Positions 1 through 8,449 of a DNA stretch of 64,000 nt are shown here, in pieces; within the stretch, counting starts at the first letter, position 1; every line of letters starts with the position of its first letter. The notes beneath the pieces were generated by a model. The model was not told where the DNA came from, searched no databases, and saw only the letters and a program-made list of their open reading frames with translations. Source of the stretch: Mesorhizobium sp. WSM4904 (lineage in GTDB: Bacteria > Pseudomonadota > Alphaproteobacteria > Rhizobiales > Rhizobiaceae); assembly GCF_029674545.1 (NCBI RefSeq), contig NZ_CP121354.1, positions 1,922,001 through 1,986,000 of the forward strand, written 5' to 3'. The translations under genes and the position numbers were made by a program.

Positions 1-191
1 TCAACCGGGCGCTCGACTGGGACCTGCCGGACGAGGAGGCCACGACGATCGCCGGCCTCGTCATCCACGAGACACAGACCATCCCCGAGGAGAAGCAGGC
101 CTTTACCTTCCACGGCAAGCGATTCGTCGTGATGAAGCGCGACAAAAACCGTATCGCAAGGTTGAGGATCCGGCCCGCCGGCGACGGCTAA
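1..191 (+). CDS. CorC/HlyC-type transporter-associated domain protein, C-terminal end only
   Basis: The reading frame is open from the left edge and ends with TAA at 189-191, so only about the last 62 residues are present. The visible part includes a stretch like 'DWDLPDEEATTIAGLVIHE', then 'HGKRFVVMKRDKNRIARLRI'. This is the pattern of the C-terminal transporter-associated (CorC_HlyC) domain that follows CBS domains in CorC/TlyC-like membrane proteins, which are linked to metal ion export. The stop codon lies inside the start of a dispersed repeat. The assignment rests on a short fragment. Confidence 0.72.
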   Translation, partial: NRALDWDLPDEEATTIAGLVIHETQTIPEEKQAFTFHGKRFVVMKRDKNRIARLRIRPAGDG

Positions 192-292
192 AGCGCGTCG
201 CGCTGAAACGGATTCATGCGACGCGTTTTAAGTCTTTGTTTTGATGCATGTCGTTCTCCCAAAACCGCTGCGCGCTTTTCCCGGAATTGCCG
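189..292. repeat. Dispersed palindromic repeat, family A (copy 1, hybrid end)
   Basis: This copy begins with the TAA stop of the upstream gene and contains the GCGCGTCGCGCTGAAACGG segment, then the ATGCATGTCGTTCTCCCAAAACCGC segment. Near-identical sequence occurs at 25423-25527 and partial copies at 16570-16671 and 21766-21820. The right half does not close with TTTTGGGCGACATGCAT as in the other copies. It runs instead into CCCGGAATTGCC, which resembles the end of repeat family B. Confidence 0.85.
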
Positions 293-304
293 TAGGGGTC
301 GGGG

Positions 305-1849
305 TCAGAGATCCTTTGTCGAACGCTCGCTGAGCATCGCACCCGTTTCAGTGTCGATCGCCGCCAGGCTGACGTCGTAGCCCCATAGGGTTCGGATATG
401 GCGCAGGGTCGCGTCGCGGCTTTCGTCTTCGAGCAGGATGCCGTTCTTGACATTGTGCTGCAGCCGCAGATGCCGGTCGCCCAAGAGGTCCACGTCAACC
501 ACCTGGATGTCGGGCCGGCTCGCGCCCACGTCGTAGCTTTGCGCCAGCGCGGACCGTATCTTGCTGTAGCCGCGTTCATTATGGATCGAGGCGACTTCGT
601 AGTGCGGCTCGTCGGCGCCGTCGGCCAGCACGAAGAGCCGCCATTTGCGGATCAGGGCCGGGCTCAGATATTGGCGAATGAAGGATTCGTCACGGTGATT
701 GGCCCAGGCATCGAGCAGTGTGTCGCGCCAGTCGCCACGGCCGGCGATGTCCGGAAACCAGTCGCGGTCCTCCGCCGTCGGTTCGGTCGACATGCGCTGG
801 ATGTCCTGCATCATGTCGAGCCCGAGGGCATAGGGATTGATGCCGGAGAAGCGCGGGTCGTCGAAGGCCGGCTGGAAGACCACGTTCGAATGGTTGCGCA
901 GGATCTCGAGCATGGCGCCTTCGCTGATGCGGCCACGGTCGAAAAGCGTGTTCATGATCGTGTAGTGTACGAAGGTGGCGCAGCCTTCGTTCATCACCTG
1001 CGTTTGGCGCTGCGGATAAAAATACTGCGCAATGACGCGGACGATCCTGACGATCTCGCGCTGCCAGGGCTCGAGGACGAGACTGTTCTTCTCGAGGAAA
1101 TAGAGCAGGTTTTCCTCCGGCAAGTTGAGCGATTTCTTCCGCTCCGCCACGCCGTCGTCGCGTGTTCCGGTCTTGTCGGCTTCATGCGAGGGCGGCAGCG
1201 TGCGCCACAAGTCGTTATAGGACCGCTCCTCGTATTCGAGGCGCTCGCGGAGCCCCTCGCGCTGCTGCTCCGACGACAGCTTCGGGGGTCGATGGTAGCG
1301 GAAGACGCCCTGCTCCATCAGCGCATGGGCGGAATCGAGGATCGCCTCTACCGCTGCCAGGCCGTGCCGTTCCTCGCATCGGGCTATGTAGCTCTTTGCA
1401 AAATCGAGATAGCTCAGGATTCCCCCGGCGTCGGTCCATTGCCGGAAGAGATGATTGTTCTTGAAGAAGTGGTTGTGCCCAAGCGCGGCATGGGCGGTCA
1501 CCAGGGCCTGCAGGGCCATGGTGTTCTCTTCCATCAGGTAGACGATGCAGGGATTGGAATTGATGACAAGTTCGTAGGCCAAACCGCGAGCGCCCTTGCG
1601 GTAGAGAAGTTCGTCATAGAGGAAGCGTTTGCCGAACGACCAGTGCCGATACATCAGCGGCATGCCGACCGAGGAATAGGCATCGAGCATCTGCTCGGAG
1701 GAAATGACCTCCATCTGCACCGGATAGATGTCGAGGCGAAGCTCTTCCCTGCCGATCGCCTCGATCTCGTCGTAGACGCGCGACAATTTGGCAAAATCCC
1801 AGTCCGACCCGGAAAACAGCAGCTCGGATTTGCGCGCCTGACTGACCAT
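305..1849 (-). CDS. SpoVR family protein (YcgB-like)
   Basis: This 514-residue cytoplasmic protein matches the SpoVR/YcgB family in length and sequence, with the N-terminal 'SGSDWDFAKLSRVYDEIEAIG' region (shown in part) and a histidine-rich core with 'MNEGCATFVHYTIMN' and 'NPYALGLDMM'. The biochemical role of the family is unsettled. In enterobacteria it is controlled with YeaG and YeaH during starvation and stress. It is the last gene of a three-gene minus-strand operon, starting 15 bases after the yeaH stop. The order prkA-yeaH-spoVR is the conserved one, which strongly supports the call. Confidence 0.95.
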   Translation of the reverse strand: MVSQARKSELLFSGSDWDFAKLSRVYDEIEAIGREELRLDIYPVQMEVISSEQMLDAYSSVGMPLMYRHWSFGKRFLYDELLYRKGARGLAYELVINSNPCIVYLMEENTMALQALVTAHAALGHNHFFKNNHLFRQWTDAGGILSYLDFAKSYIARCEERHGLAAVEAILDSAHALMEQGVFRYHRPPKLSSEQQREGLRERLEYEERSYNDLWRTLPPSHEADKTGTRDDGVAERKKSLNLPEENLLYFLEKNSLVLEPWQREIVRIVRVIAQYFYPQRQTQVMNEGCATFVHYTIMNTLFDRGRISEGAMLEILRNHSNVVFQPAFDDPRFSGINPYALGLDMMQDIQRMSTEPTAEDRDWFPDIAGRGDWRDTLLDAWANHRDESFIRQYLSPALIRKWRLFVLADGADEPHYEVASIHNERGYSKIRSALAQSYDVGASRPDIQVVDVDLLGDRHLRLQHNVKNGILLEDESRDATLRHIRTLWGYDVSLAAIDTETGAMLSERSTKDL

Positions 1850-1864
1850 CGGCTGCCCCCGCCT

Positions 1865-3175
1865 TCACGCGGTCTTGCGCAGGTCGGGCTGCCTGGCGAA
1901 CAGCTCGCGAAAGACCGGATAGATATCGGCCGGAGCAGCGATGCGCCGCATCTGGAAATTCGGCCATTTGCCGTCGACAGCGTTGTAGGCGCGCCAGAGC
2001 GATGTCCCGTTCTCGGTCGAGCCGAAAATGTGGCTTTCCCGTTCGTCGATGATCTCCACATAGGCGAAATACTGGCAAAGGCGCATGAGCTTGCGATCGA
2101 GGAGTTCTATGCAGCGCTCGGAATCGGTGGCGAAGTTGTCGCCGTCGGAAGCCTGGGCAGCGTAGATATTCCATTCCGCGACCGGATAGCGCTCCTCGAT
2201 GATGCGGTGCATTTCCTCAAGCGCCGTGGAAACCACGGTGCCACCGCTTTGCGTGTGGTAGAAGAACGTATGCTCGTCCACCTCCTTGGCCTCATGGGTG
2301 TGGCGAATGAAGACGATCTCGGTGCGCTCATAACGCCGCGTCAGGAACAGATGCAGCAGCACGAAGAAGCGTTTGGCCAAATCCTTCTCGCGCTCTCCCA
2401 TCGATCCAGAGACGTCCATCAGGCAGAACATGACCGCGCTGGCATTTGGCACCGGCTGGGGATCGAAGCGATTGAAGCGGATATCGACCGGGTCGACATA
2501 GGCAATTCGCTTGCGCCGGCGTTGAAGCCGATCAAATTCCGTGCGCAGGGCCGCGAGGCGTTCTCGTATCGCCGGGCTTGGCGGCTTCGATTCCAACTCG
2601 GCAATCTGCCTGGCAATCGCGTCCAGCTCCGCCTGCTTGGGACGCCCGAGCGCGATGCGGCGCCCATGGCTGTTTCGCATCGTGCGTCCGACATTGATGT
2701 TGGTCGGCGCCCCACTTGCCGTGAAGCCTGCCCGTCTTGGCTTGAAACTCAGTATCTGCTTGAGATTGAGCTTGACCAGATCGGGCAGTTCGAGGTCCTC
2801 GAAGAAGAGGTCGAGCACTTCCTCGCGCGACAGGACGAAGCGAAAGTCGTCCTCGGATTCCGTGGTCCCCGGACCCGAAGGGCCAGCGCCCCCGCCGCCA
2901 GGCTTGGGGATCAGATCGCCGGGGCTGAACGACCTGTTGCCGGGCAGGACGTGCTGGCGCTGTCCGCTGTCCTTGGCGTTGTTGAAGGTTGGTTCGCCGG
3001 TGCCTTTGCGAGGCATCGGCACGGCATGCTCGCGGTCGATCTCGGCGATGCCGCCCGTGCGAACCTTATCGCGGATGCTGCGCTTGAGCTCGTCCCGGGC
3101 GCGCCTGAGGAAGCGCTGACGATTGCCCAGGCTTTTGTCCTTCGGGTTGAGGCGGCGGTCGATGAAGATCGGCAT
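1865..3175 (-). CDS. YeaH/YhbH family protein (DUF444, UPF0229)
   Basis: A 436-residue protein with the usual DUF444 layout: a basic N-terminus ('IDRRLNPKDKSLGNRQRFLRR'), a glycine-rich linker near residues 75-105, and a von Willebrand A-like C-terminal half with a MIDAS-type motif 'MDVSGSMGEREKDLAKRFF' near residue 250. Proteins of this family pair with the PrkA/YeaG kinase in stress responses. The gene lies 18 bases downstream of prkA and 15 bases upstream of spoVR on the same strand, so all three are probably one transcript. Confidence 0.95.
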   Translation of the reverse strand: MPIFIDRRLNPKDKSLGNRQRFLRRARDELKRSIRDKVRTGGIAEIDREHAVPMPRKGTGEPTFNNAKDSGQRQHVLPGNRSFSPGDLIPKPGGGGAGPSGPGTTESEDDFRFVLSREEVLDLFFEDLELPDLVKLNLKQILSFKPRRAGFTASGAPTNINVGRTMRNSHGRRIALGRPKQAELDAIARQIAELESKPPSPAIRERLAALRTEFDRLQRRRKRIAYVDPVDIRFNRFDPQPVPNASAVMFCLMDVSGSMGEREKDLAKRFFVLLHLFLTRRYERTEIVFIRHTHEAKEVDEHTFFYHTQSGGTVVSTALEEMHRIIEERYPVAEWNIYAAQASDGDNFATDSERCIELLDRKLMRLCQYFAYVEIIDERESHIFGSTENGTSLWRAYNAVDGKWPNFQMRRIAAPADIYPVFRELFARQPDLRKTA

Positions 3176-3193
3176 GGAACCGTTCGGGCTTGC

Positions 3194-5143
3194 TCAACCC
3201 GCCTTGTTCACGCGCATGTACCAGTCGACCAGCCGGCGCACCTGCCGCTGTGTATAGCCGCGCTCCACCATCCGCTGCACGAACTCGTTATGCCGCTTCT
3301 CCGTGACGCTGTCCTGCTTGGAACCGAAGCTGATCACGGGCAGCAGATCTTCGACCTGGCCGAACATGCGCTTCTCGATAACCTCGCGAAGCTTTTCATA
3401 GCTCGTCCAGGACGGGTTGCGGCCGTGATTGCGCGCGCGTGCGCGCAAGGTGAATTTGACCACTTCGTTGCGGAAGTCCTTGGGATTGGCGATGCCCGCC
3501 GGTTTCTCGACCTGCGACAACTCCTTTTCCAGGACCTCGCGATTGAGGATCTGGCCTGTATCGGGGTCCTTGAAGTCCTGATCCTCGATCCAGGCATCGG
3601 CGTAGGCGATATAGCGGTCGAAAAGGTTCTGGCCGTATTCGCTGTACGATTCCAGATAGGCCTTCTGGATCTCATGACCGATGAACTCGGCATAGCGTGT
3701 CGCCAGTTCCGACTTGATGAATTCGAGATAGGCGGCTTCCGTTTCCTTCGGGAATTGCTCGCGCTTGATCGCCTCCTCGAGGATGTACATCAGGTGCACG
3801 GGATCGGCGGCGACCTCCTTGGTGTCGTAGTTGAAAGTCTGGGACAGGATCTTGAAGGCGAAGCGCGTGCTGACCCCGGTCATGCCTTCGTCGACACCGG
3901 CGGCATCGCGATATTCCTGGACCGACTTCGCCTTCGGGTCGATCTCCTTGAGGTTCTCGCCATCATAGGCGCGCATCTTGGTGTAGAGCGGCGAATTCTC
4001 GTGCTCGGCAAGGCGGGTCGAGACGGTGAAGCGGCTGAGAATGTCCAGCACCTCGGGCGCGCAGGGACTGTTCGCCAACTCGCTCTCGCGCAGCAGCTTC
4101 TCGTAGATGTGCCTTTCCTCGGTGATGCGAAGGCAATACGGCACCTTGACCACGAGGATACGGTCGAGGAAGGCCTCGTTGTTCTTGTTGTTCTTGAATT
4201 GCTGCCATTCCGATTCGTTGGAGTGCGCTACGACGATGCCCTGATAGGGGAAGGAGCCGAAATTCTCGGTGCCGTTGTAGCTGCCTTCCTGGGTTGCCGT
4301 CAGCAACGGGTGCAGGACCTTGATCGGCGCCTTGAACATTTCGACGAATTCGAGCAGGCCCTGCGTGGTCCGGTTCAAGCCGCCGCTGTAGGAATAGGCA
4401 TCCGGATCGGACTGGCTGAAGTGTTCCAATTGCCTGATGTCGACCTTGCCGACCAGGGCGGAAACATCCTGATTGTTCTCGTCGCCAGGCTCGGTCTTGG
4501 CGATGGCGATCTGACGCAGACGCGACGGCGACAGCTTGACCACGCTGAATTTGGAAATGTCGCCGGATAGCTCGTCGAGGCGCTTGGCCGCCCAAGGCGA
4601 GATGAGGCCGTGCAAGCGACGGCGGGCTATCCCGTATTTATCTTCCAGCAAATCACCCATCCGGTCGGGATGGAAAAGGCCGAGCGGCGATTCGAAAATC
4701 GGGCTGATCTGGTTGCCGACCTTCAGCGTATAGATAGGACGCTGCTCCATCAGCTTCTTCAGCCGTTCGGCGAGCGAGGACTTGCCGCCGCCGACGGGGC
4801 CGAGGAGGTAGAGGATCTGCTTGCGCTCCTCGAGACCCTGCGAGGCATAGCGGAAATATCCGGCGATGCGCTCGATCGTATCCTCCATTCCGTAGAAGTC
4901 GGAGAAGGAGGGGTAAATCTTGACGGTGCGGTTCGAGAAGATGCGGCCGAGTCGCTCGTCCTTGCTGGTGTCGACCAGGTTCGGCTCGCCGATAGCCTCG
5001 ACCATACGCTCAGGTGCCGAGGCATACATGGATTTGTCCTCTCGGCATCCAAGCAGATACTGTTGGAGGCTGATCTCTTCCTGGGCCGCGTTGGCGTAAA
5101 TCTCCGAAAACAGATCGAAGACGTCTGATTGGTTCTCGCGCAT
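3194..5143 (-). CDS. prkA: PrkA family serine protein kinase (YeaG-like)
   Basis: A 649-residue protein of full family length. The N-terminal AAA-type PrkA domain has a Walker A motif 'GPVGGGKSS' near residue 116 followed by 'LAERLKKLMEQRPIYTLK'. The C-terminal PrkA kinase region has the 'LREVIEKRMFGQVEDLLPVISF' signature. Homologues are stress-linked cytoplasmic kinases. PrkA of Bacillus has also been reported to act as a protease. This is the first gene of the prkA-yeaH-spoVR operon. The 5' leader carries a perfect inverted repeat at 5158-5182. Confidence 0.96.
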   Translation of the reverse strand: MRENQSDVFDLFSEIYANAAQEEISLQQYLLGCREDKSMYASAPERMVEAIGEPNLVDTSKDERLGRIFSNRTVKIYPSFSDFYGMEDTIERIAGYFRYASQGLEERKQILYLLGPVGGGKSSLAERLKKLMEQRPIYTLKVGNQISPIFESPLGLFHPDRMGDLLEDKYGIARRRLHGLISPWAAKRLDELSGDISKFSVVKLSPSRLRQIAIAKTEPGDENNQDVSALVGKVDIRQLEHFSQSDPDAYSYSGGLNRTTQGLLEFVEMFKAPIKVLHPLLTATQEGSYNGTENFGSFPYQGIVVAHSNESEWQQFKNNKNNEAFLDRILVVKVPYCLRITEERHIYEKLLRESELANSPCAPEVLDILSRFTVSTRLAEHENSPLYTKMRAYDGENLKEIDPKAKSVQEYRDAAGVDEGMTGVSTRFAFKILSQTFNYDTKEVAADPVHLMYILEEAIKREQFPKETEAAYLEFIKSELATRYAEFIGHEIQKAYLESYSEYGQNLFDRYIAYADAWIEDQDFKDPDTGQILNREVLEKELSQVEKPAGIANPKDFRNEVVKFTLRARARNHGRNPSWTSYEKLREVIEKRMFGQVEDLLPVISFGSKQDSVTEKRHNEFVQRMVERGYTQRQVRRLVDWYMRVNKAG

Positions 5144-5157
5144 GATGTTTTGCCTCG

Positions 5158-5182
5158 GAGCCGATAGGCTGCCAATCGGCTC
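5158..5182. promoter_or_regulatory. Perfect 8-bp inverted repeat in the prkA leader
   Basis: GAGCCGAT and ATCGGCTC flank a 9-base spacer, 15 bases upstream of the prkA start codon. The symmetry suits an operator or a leader hairpin that could affect translation of the operon. No regulator can be named from sequence alone. Confidence 0.5.
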
Positions 5183-5470
5183 ATCGTTCCTTCAACTGTC
5201 GGAAAGCGCCGTTTGTTCCCGACAAACGCAATAAGCCAGCTGCGATCACTGAGGTTTGAGGAACCGCGCCGCGTGGCCGGAAAGAAGCGCCGCGTTGCGC
5301 GTCCCGATGCAGACTAAAAATCGCCCACCCGAATCAACAGCCAGGATCAGTGTGCGCTCGGTCGACCCATTTGCCAACCCATAACGGACGCGTCGACGCT
5401 GCGGTGCATTGTCGCCCGACAGATAGCTACCTATCCAAGAGCTTCAAGGGGGGGTGACCGGTTTTCGCAG
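5183..5470. other. Intergenic region between prkA and a convergent-side secreted protein gene
   Basis: This stretch must carry the promoter for the minus-strand prkA operon. I see no open frame with coding character, no terminator and no repeat copy in it. Confidence 0.5.
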
Positions 5471-5836
5471 CTACATGTCGTGGTCGGGAACATAGAGGCA
5501 GAACGAATGCTGCGACTTCGCGTCGCCGCCTGGCTTGCATTCGTGAAAGAACTCGTCGCGCGAGCGCTTGATCCGGCTGTCGGAGTAGGGGATGACCTCT
5601 CCGGTGGAGAGCTGGTATCCATACTTCGTTTCCTTAACATCGGACGTGGGTGCCTGATAGCAGTCCATTCCCGAGCAACATGAGCTGTCGTACTGCCAGC
5701 CCTTGGGCGACTGATGCGCGATCGCTGGAGCCGGAAGGAAGGCCGCAAGCGCAATTGCCGCAAGCAGCCGCAGAAGCCGCAAGCCGCCTCGGCGACCGTT
5801 GCTGTGCGCGGCTGGAACTCGATACGTCTTCATCAT
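5471..5836 (-). CDS. Small secreted cysteine-containing protein of unknown function
   Basis: A 121-residue protein. After a short basic N-terminus there is a hydrophobic stretch 'LLRLLAAIALAAFLPAPAIAHQ', a likely signal peptide cut after AIA. The mature part is about 80 residues with five cysteines (a CC pair, then CYQ, ECKP and FCLY), suggesting disulphides in the periplasm. I recognise the general type as a conserved hypothetical protein of rhizobia but cannot assign a function. It is transcribed away from the neighbouring hydrolase gene. Confidence 0.75.
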   Translation of the reverse strand: MMKTYRVPAAHSNGRRGGLRLLRLLAAIALAAFLPAPAIAHQSPKGWQYDSSCCSGMDCYQAPTSDVKETKYGYQLSTGEVIPYSDSRIKRSRDEFFHECKPGGDAKSQHSFCLYVPDHDM

Positions 5837-6131
5837 TGGTGGTCACCGTTCGGAAGCGCCGGCCGAGGGCATCGGCTCTCCGGTCTGACTAGCAATCCGC
5901 CCGGCAATCAAAACTGCCAGACCGGGGAAATGTTCCATGGTCCTGCTCGGGCGGCCGGGTTGCGCGCCGGCGCATTTGATGGTGCGAAAGGGGTGCCGGC
6001 CCACCGCCGACGCGCCGGCCGTGCGGCCGATGAACAATCCTTAACTGGACGCCCGCCGAGCTTGCATGCACTCTGTTTTTGTCTGGTGGGGGCCGAGGCG
6101 GTCGGGGCAGAGGGGCAGTCAGGAGATGATG

Positions 6132-6944
6132 ATGATCGATCGGCGCCACTTTGTCCTTGCGTCCGTTGCCGCGCTCATGCCGACGGCTGCGTCGGCAGCC
6201 CGGCGCTTGCGCCAGCCGGCGCCACGGACGCTCGACTATGGACCGGCCAAGCTCGACGTCTACGCGCGGGAGGGCGCCAAGGGCGATCCGGTCGTCTTCT
6301 TCATCCATGGCGGCGCCTGGCGGATCGGCAACCGCTCCAATGTCAATGCCAAGCCGGGCTTCCTGCTCGCCGACGGCTTCCTGTTCGTCTCGATCGACTA
6401 CCGCATGCTGCCCACGGCCGATGTCGCGACCCAGGCAAGCGACGTCGAGAAGGCTTACGGCTATGTGCGGGCCAACATAGCCAAATATGGCGGCGATCCC
6501 GACCGCATCGTGGTGATGGGCCACTCGGCCGGTTGCCATCTCGCGGCACTGACGGGGTTTCGCGGCGGCTTGCCCGGCGTTGCCGGGCTGGTGCTCGATG
6601 ACACCGAAGCCTATGACATCGAGGCCCTGGCCAAGGCGCAGGGCGGCAAGCTGCGGCCGATATACGCGCAGGCGTTTTCGGATCCGAGCCAATGGCGGGC
6701 GTTGTCGCCCGCAACCTATATCGGCAAGGGCAAGCATCCGCCCGTGTTCATCGCCTATTCGAACGCGTCGATCCGCGCGGCCATGGCCCATGATCTCGCG
6801 GACCGGCTGCGGGCAGGGGGCACCAAGGTCACGCTGTTCGACGGCAGCGCCTATTCGCATATGGCGATCAACCGCCGCGTCGGTGAGGACGGCGATGCGC
6901 TGACTGCAGCGGTTATGGCCTTCCTGAAGGCAACGGTCGCCTGA
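6132..6944 (+). CDS. Alpha/beta hydrolase, exported, esterase/lipase-like
   Basis: I chose the third of three consecutive ATG codons (6126, 6129, 6132) because AGGAG at 6121-6125 then has normal spacing. The 270-residue product starts with 'DRRHFVLASVAALMPTAASA', a Tat-like or Sec signal peptide. It has the oxyanion motif HGGAW (59-63), the nucleophile elbow GHSAG with Ser132, and a candidate His243 in 'YSHMA'. The usual catalytic acid position, in the 'VFIAYSNASIRAAM' segment, shows no clear aspartate. The fold is that of carboxylesterase/BD-FAE-type hydrolases. The substrate is unknown. Confidence 0.85.
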   Translation: MIDRRHFVLASVAALMPTAASAARRLRQPAPRTLDYGPAKLDVYAREGAKGDPVVFFIHGGAWRIGNRSNVNAKPGFLLADGFLFVSIDYRMLPTADVATQASDVEKAYGYVRANIAKYGGDPDRIVVMGHSAGCHLAALTGFRGGLPGVAGLVLDDTEAYDIEALAKAQGGKLRPIYAQAFSDPSQWRALSPATYIGKGKHPPVFIAYSNASIRAAMAHDLADRLRAGGTKVTLFDGSAYSHMAINRRVGEDGDALTAAVMAFLKATVA

Positions 6945-7384
6945 TCGTCGGCGAAACTGGATCACGTCAAGGTCGGTGGAAGCGGCCCGCGCCGACACAT
7001 GCGAACGCTTCGAGGCGCTGCTCGACGGCGCGCTGTCGCGCCTGGGGCCGTTCCCCACCGAAGCGGTGATTTGGGGCGGTTCATCGTTTCGCGGAAACGC
7101 TGAACCGCTCTATCCCTTTGTTTTTGACGCATTCCGGATGGTGGCTACGGCGAAGTCGCCGAGCCTAGGCGTTCGCCATTTTCCTGGAACTGCTCAGAGC
7201 GGGCTCGGGCAGCATCGGTCAAGCTCCGCCGAGGAGTTCGACGGCATGGTTCGGGTGCCGGTCGATCCATCCTGATGATTGGTCAGCCACGCCGCGACCA
7301 ATTGTGGGCGAGGCGGTGCAACCTTTGGAGGGAAGGGGCGTTCGCGTTCTAGTTGAGCGTCACCCCTGAAAGGTCCTGCCCGAG
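6945..7384. repeat. Intergenic region with a degraded family B repeat
   Basis: Positions 7078-7197 resemble a longer form of repeat family B: a segment around TTCGCGGAAACGCTGAACCG, then TTTGTTTTTGACGCATTCCGG, a diverged middle, and TTTTCCTGGAACTGCTC. Compared with the copies at 19629-19728, the GCAATTCC arms are mutated. An open frame across 6976-7275 runs through this repeat and looks spurious. The rest of the gap shows nothing recognisable. Confidence 0.6.
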
Positions 7385-8449
7385 ATGATTGATAAACGCA
7401 TGCAGGCAACCCTGATGGCCGCATTGTTGCTCGTCATCGGGATCGCTGCCTGGCCAACATATGCTGCCGAGCCAGCCTTCAAGAATGCCCGGCTGATCGG
7501 ACGGTTTCTCGACGCCGGCGATCAGGCGGCTTTCGAGTGGCCCGGCAGCGCGATCGAGTTCGCGTTCGCGGGCAGTTGGCTGGACGTCGTGCTCGACGAT
7601 CGCGGCAAGAACAGCCTGGTGCTGGATGTCGACGGCAAACTGTCCCGGATCGATCTGAAGAAAGGCTCCAACACCTACCGTCTCGTCGCGACGCAGGGCG
7701 CGGATCGCCACTCCGTCCGGCTCGTGCGCCGTACCGAGGCGTTTTTCGGAACCACCACTCTCAAGGATGTGCGCACCGATGGCACGCTTCTGCGGCCTGT
7801 GCCGAAGAAGCGCAGCCTGTTGGTGATCGGCGACTCGATTTCCGTCGGTTACGGCATCGAGGGCAAGGACGCGAAATGCAAGTTCAGCGCCGATACGGAA
7901 AATCAGTACCTGACCTATGCCGCGATCGCGGCGCGACGCTACGATGCGGACGTAATCACCTTGGCCGCTTCGGGAAAGGGGCTCGTTCGCAACTTTCAGG
8001 GAGCCAAGGGGCGCACAATGGCGGATTTGTACGACCGGGTTCTGCCCTCGCGGCGGGATCGCGAAGCGCTGCCCAAAACCGACGTCATCATCGTTCATCT
8101 CGGGACGAACGATTTCAGCGGCGGCGCCCGGCCCGCCAATTTTGCCGCCAGCTATGCCGAATTGCTGGCGAAACTGCGCGCCAATGCACCTGATGCGATG
8201 ATCTACGCCGGGTTCGGGCCATCGCTAACGGGGGAGAACCTCGCCGCGGCGGACAAGGCGGTGGACGACGTGGTCAAGCAGCGGCGTGACGCCGGCGACA
8301 GCAAGACGGCGATGATCCGCTTCACCGAACCGCCTGGGGCATCGTTGCGCGGCTGCGACTGGCATCCCAACGAGGCCGGCCAGCAACGCATGGCCAATCA
8401 GCTTGGGGACAGGATCGAGGCGGACCTCGGCTGGACGCAAGCCCGATGA
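7385..8449 (+). CDS. SGNH/GDSL esterase, carbohydrate esterase family 2-like, secreted
   Basis: A 354-residue protein with a signal peptide ending near 'AAWPTYA' (residue 27). Residues about 30-135 look like the beta-sandwich of CE2 esterases ('FLDAGDQAAFEWPGSAIEF'). The C-terminal SGNH domain has 'VIGDSISVGYG' with Ser151, 'GTNDFSGG' (240-247) and 'CDWHPNEAGQ' with Asp325 and His327. CE2 enzymes remove acetyl groups from polysaccharides. The stop codon overlaps the start of the following acyltransferase gene (ATGA at 8446-8449), so the two are translationally coupled and probably work on the same glycan. Confidence 0.88.
   Translation: MIDKRMQATLMAALLLVIGIAAWPTYAAEPAFKNARLIGRFLDAGDQAAFEWPGSAIEFAFAGSWLDVVLDDRGKNSLVLDVDGKLSRIDLKKGSNTYRLVATQGADRHSVRLVRRTEAFFGTTTLKDVRTDGTLLRPVPKKRSLLVIGDSISVGYGIEGKDAKCKFSADTENQYLTYAAIAARRYDADVITLAASGKGLVRNFQGAKGRTMADLYDRVLPSRRDREALPKTDVIIVHLGTNDFSGGARPANFAASYAELLAKLRANAPDAMIYAGFGPSLTGENLAAADKAVDDVVKQRRDAGDSKTAMIRFTEPPGASLRGCDWHPNEAGQQRMANQLGDRIEADLGWTQAR

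Noticed and set aside
398..4570. A 1390-codon open frame on the plus strand opposite the prkA-yeaH-spoVR operon.
   Set aside because: It is an antisense frame kept open by the strong GC bias at third codon positions of the real genes. The product has no recognisable domain, while the three minus-strand genes are clear family members.
6976..7275. A 99-codon plus-strand frame in the gap after the alpha/beta hydrolase.
   Set aside because: It runs through a degraded dispersed repeat, has no convincing ribosome binding site and resembles no family.
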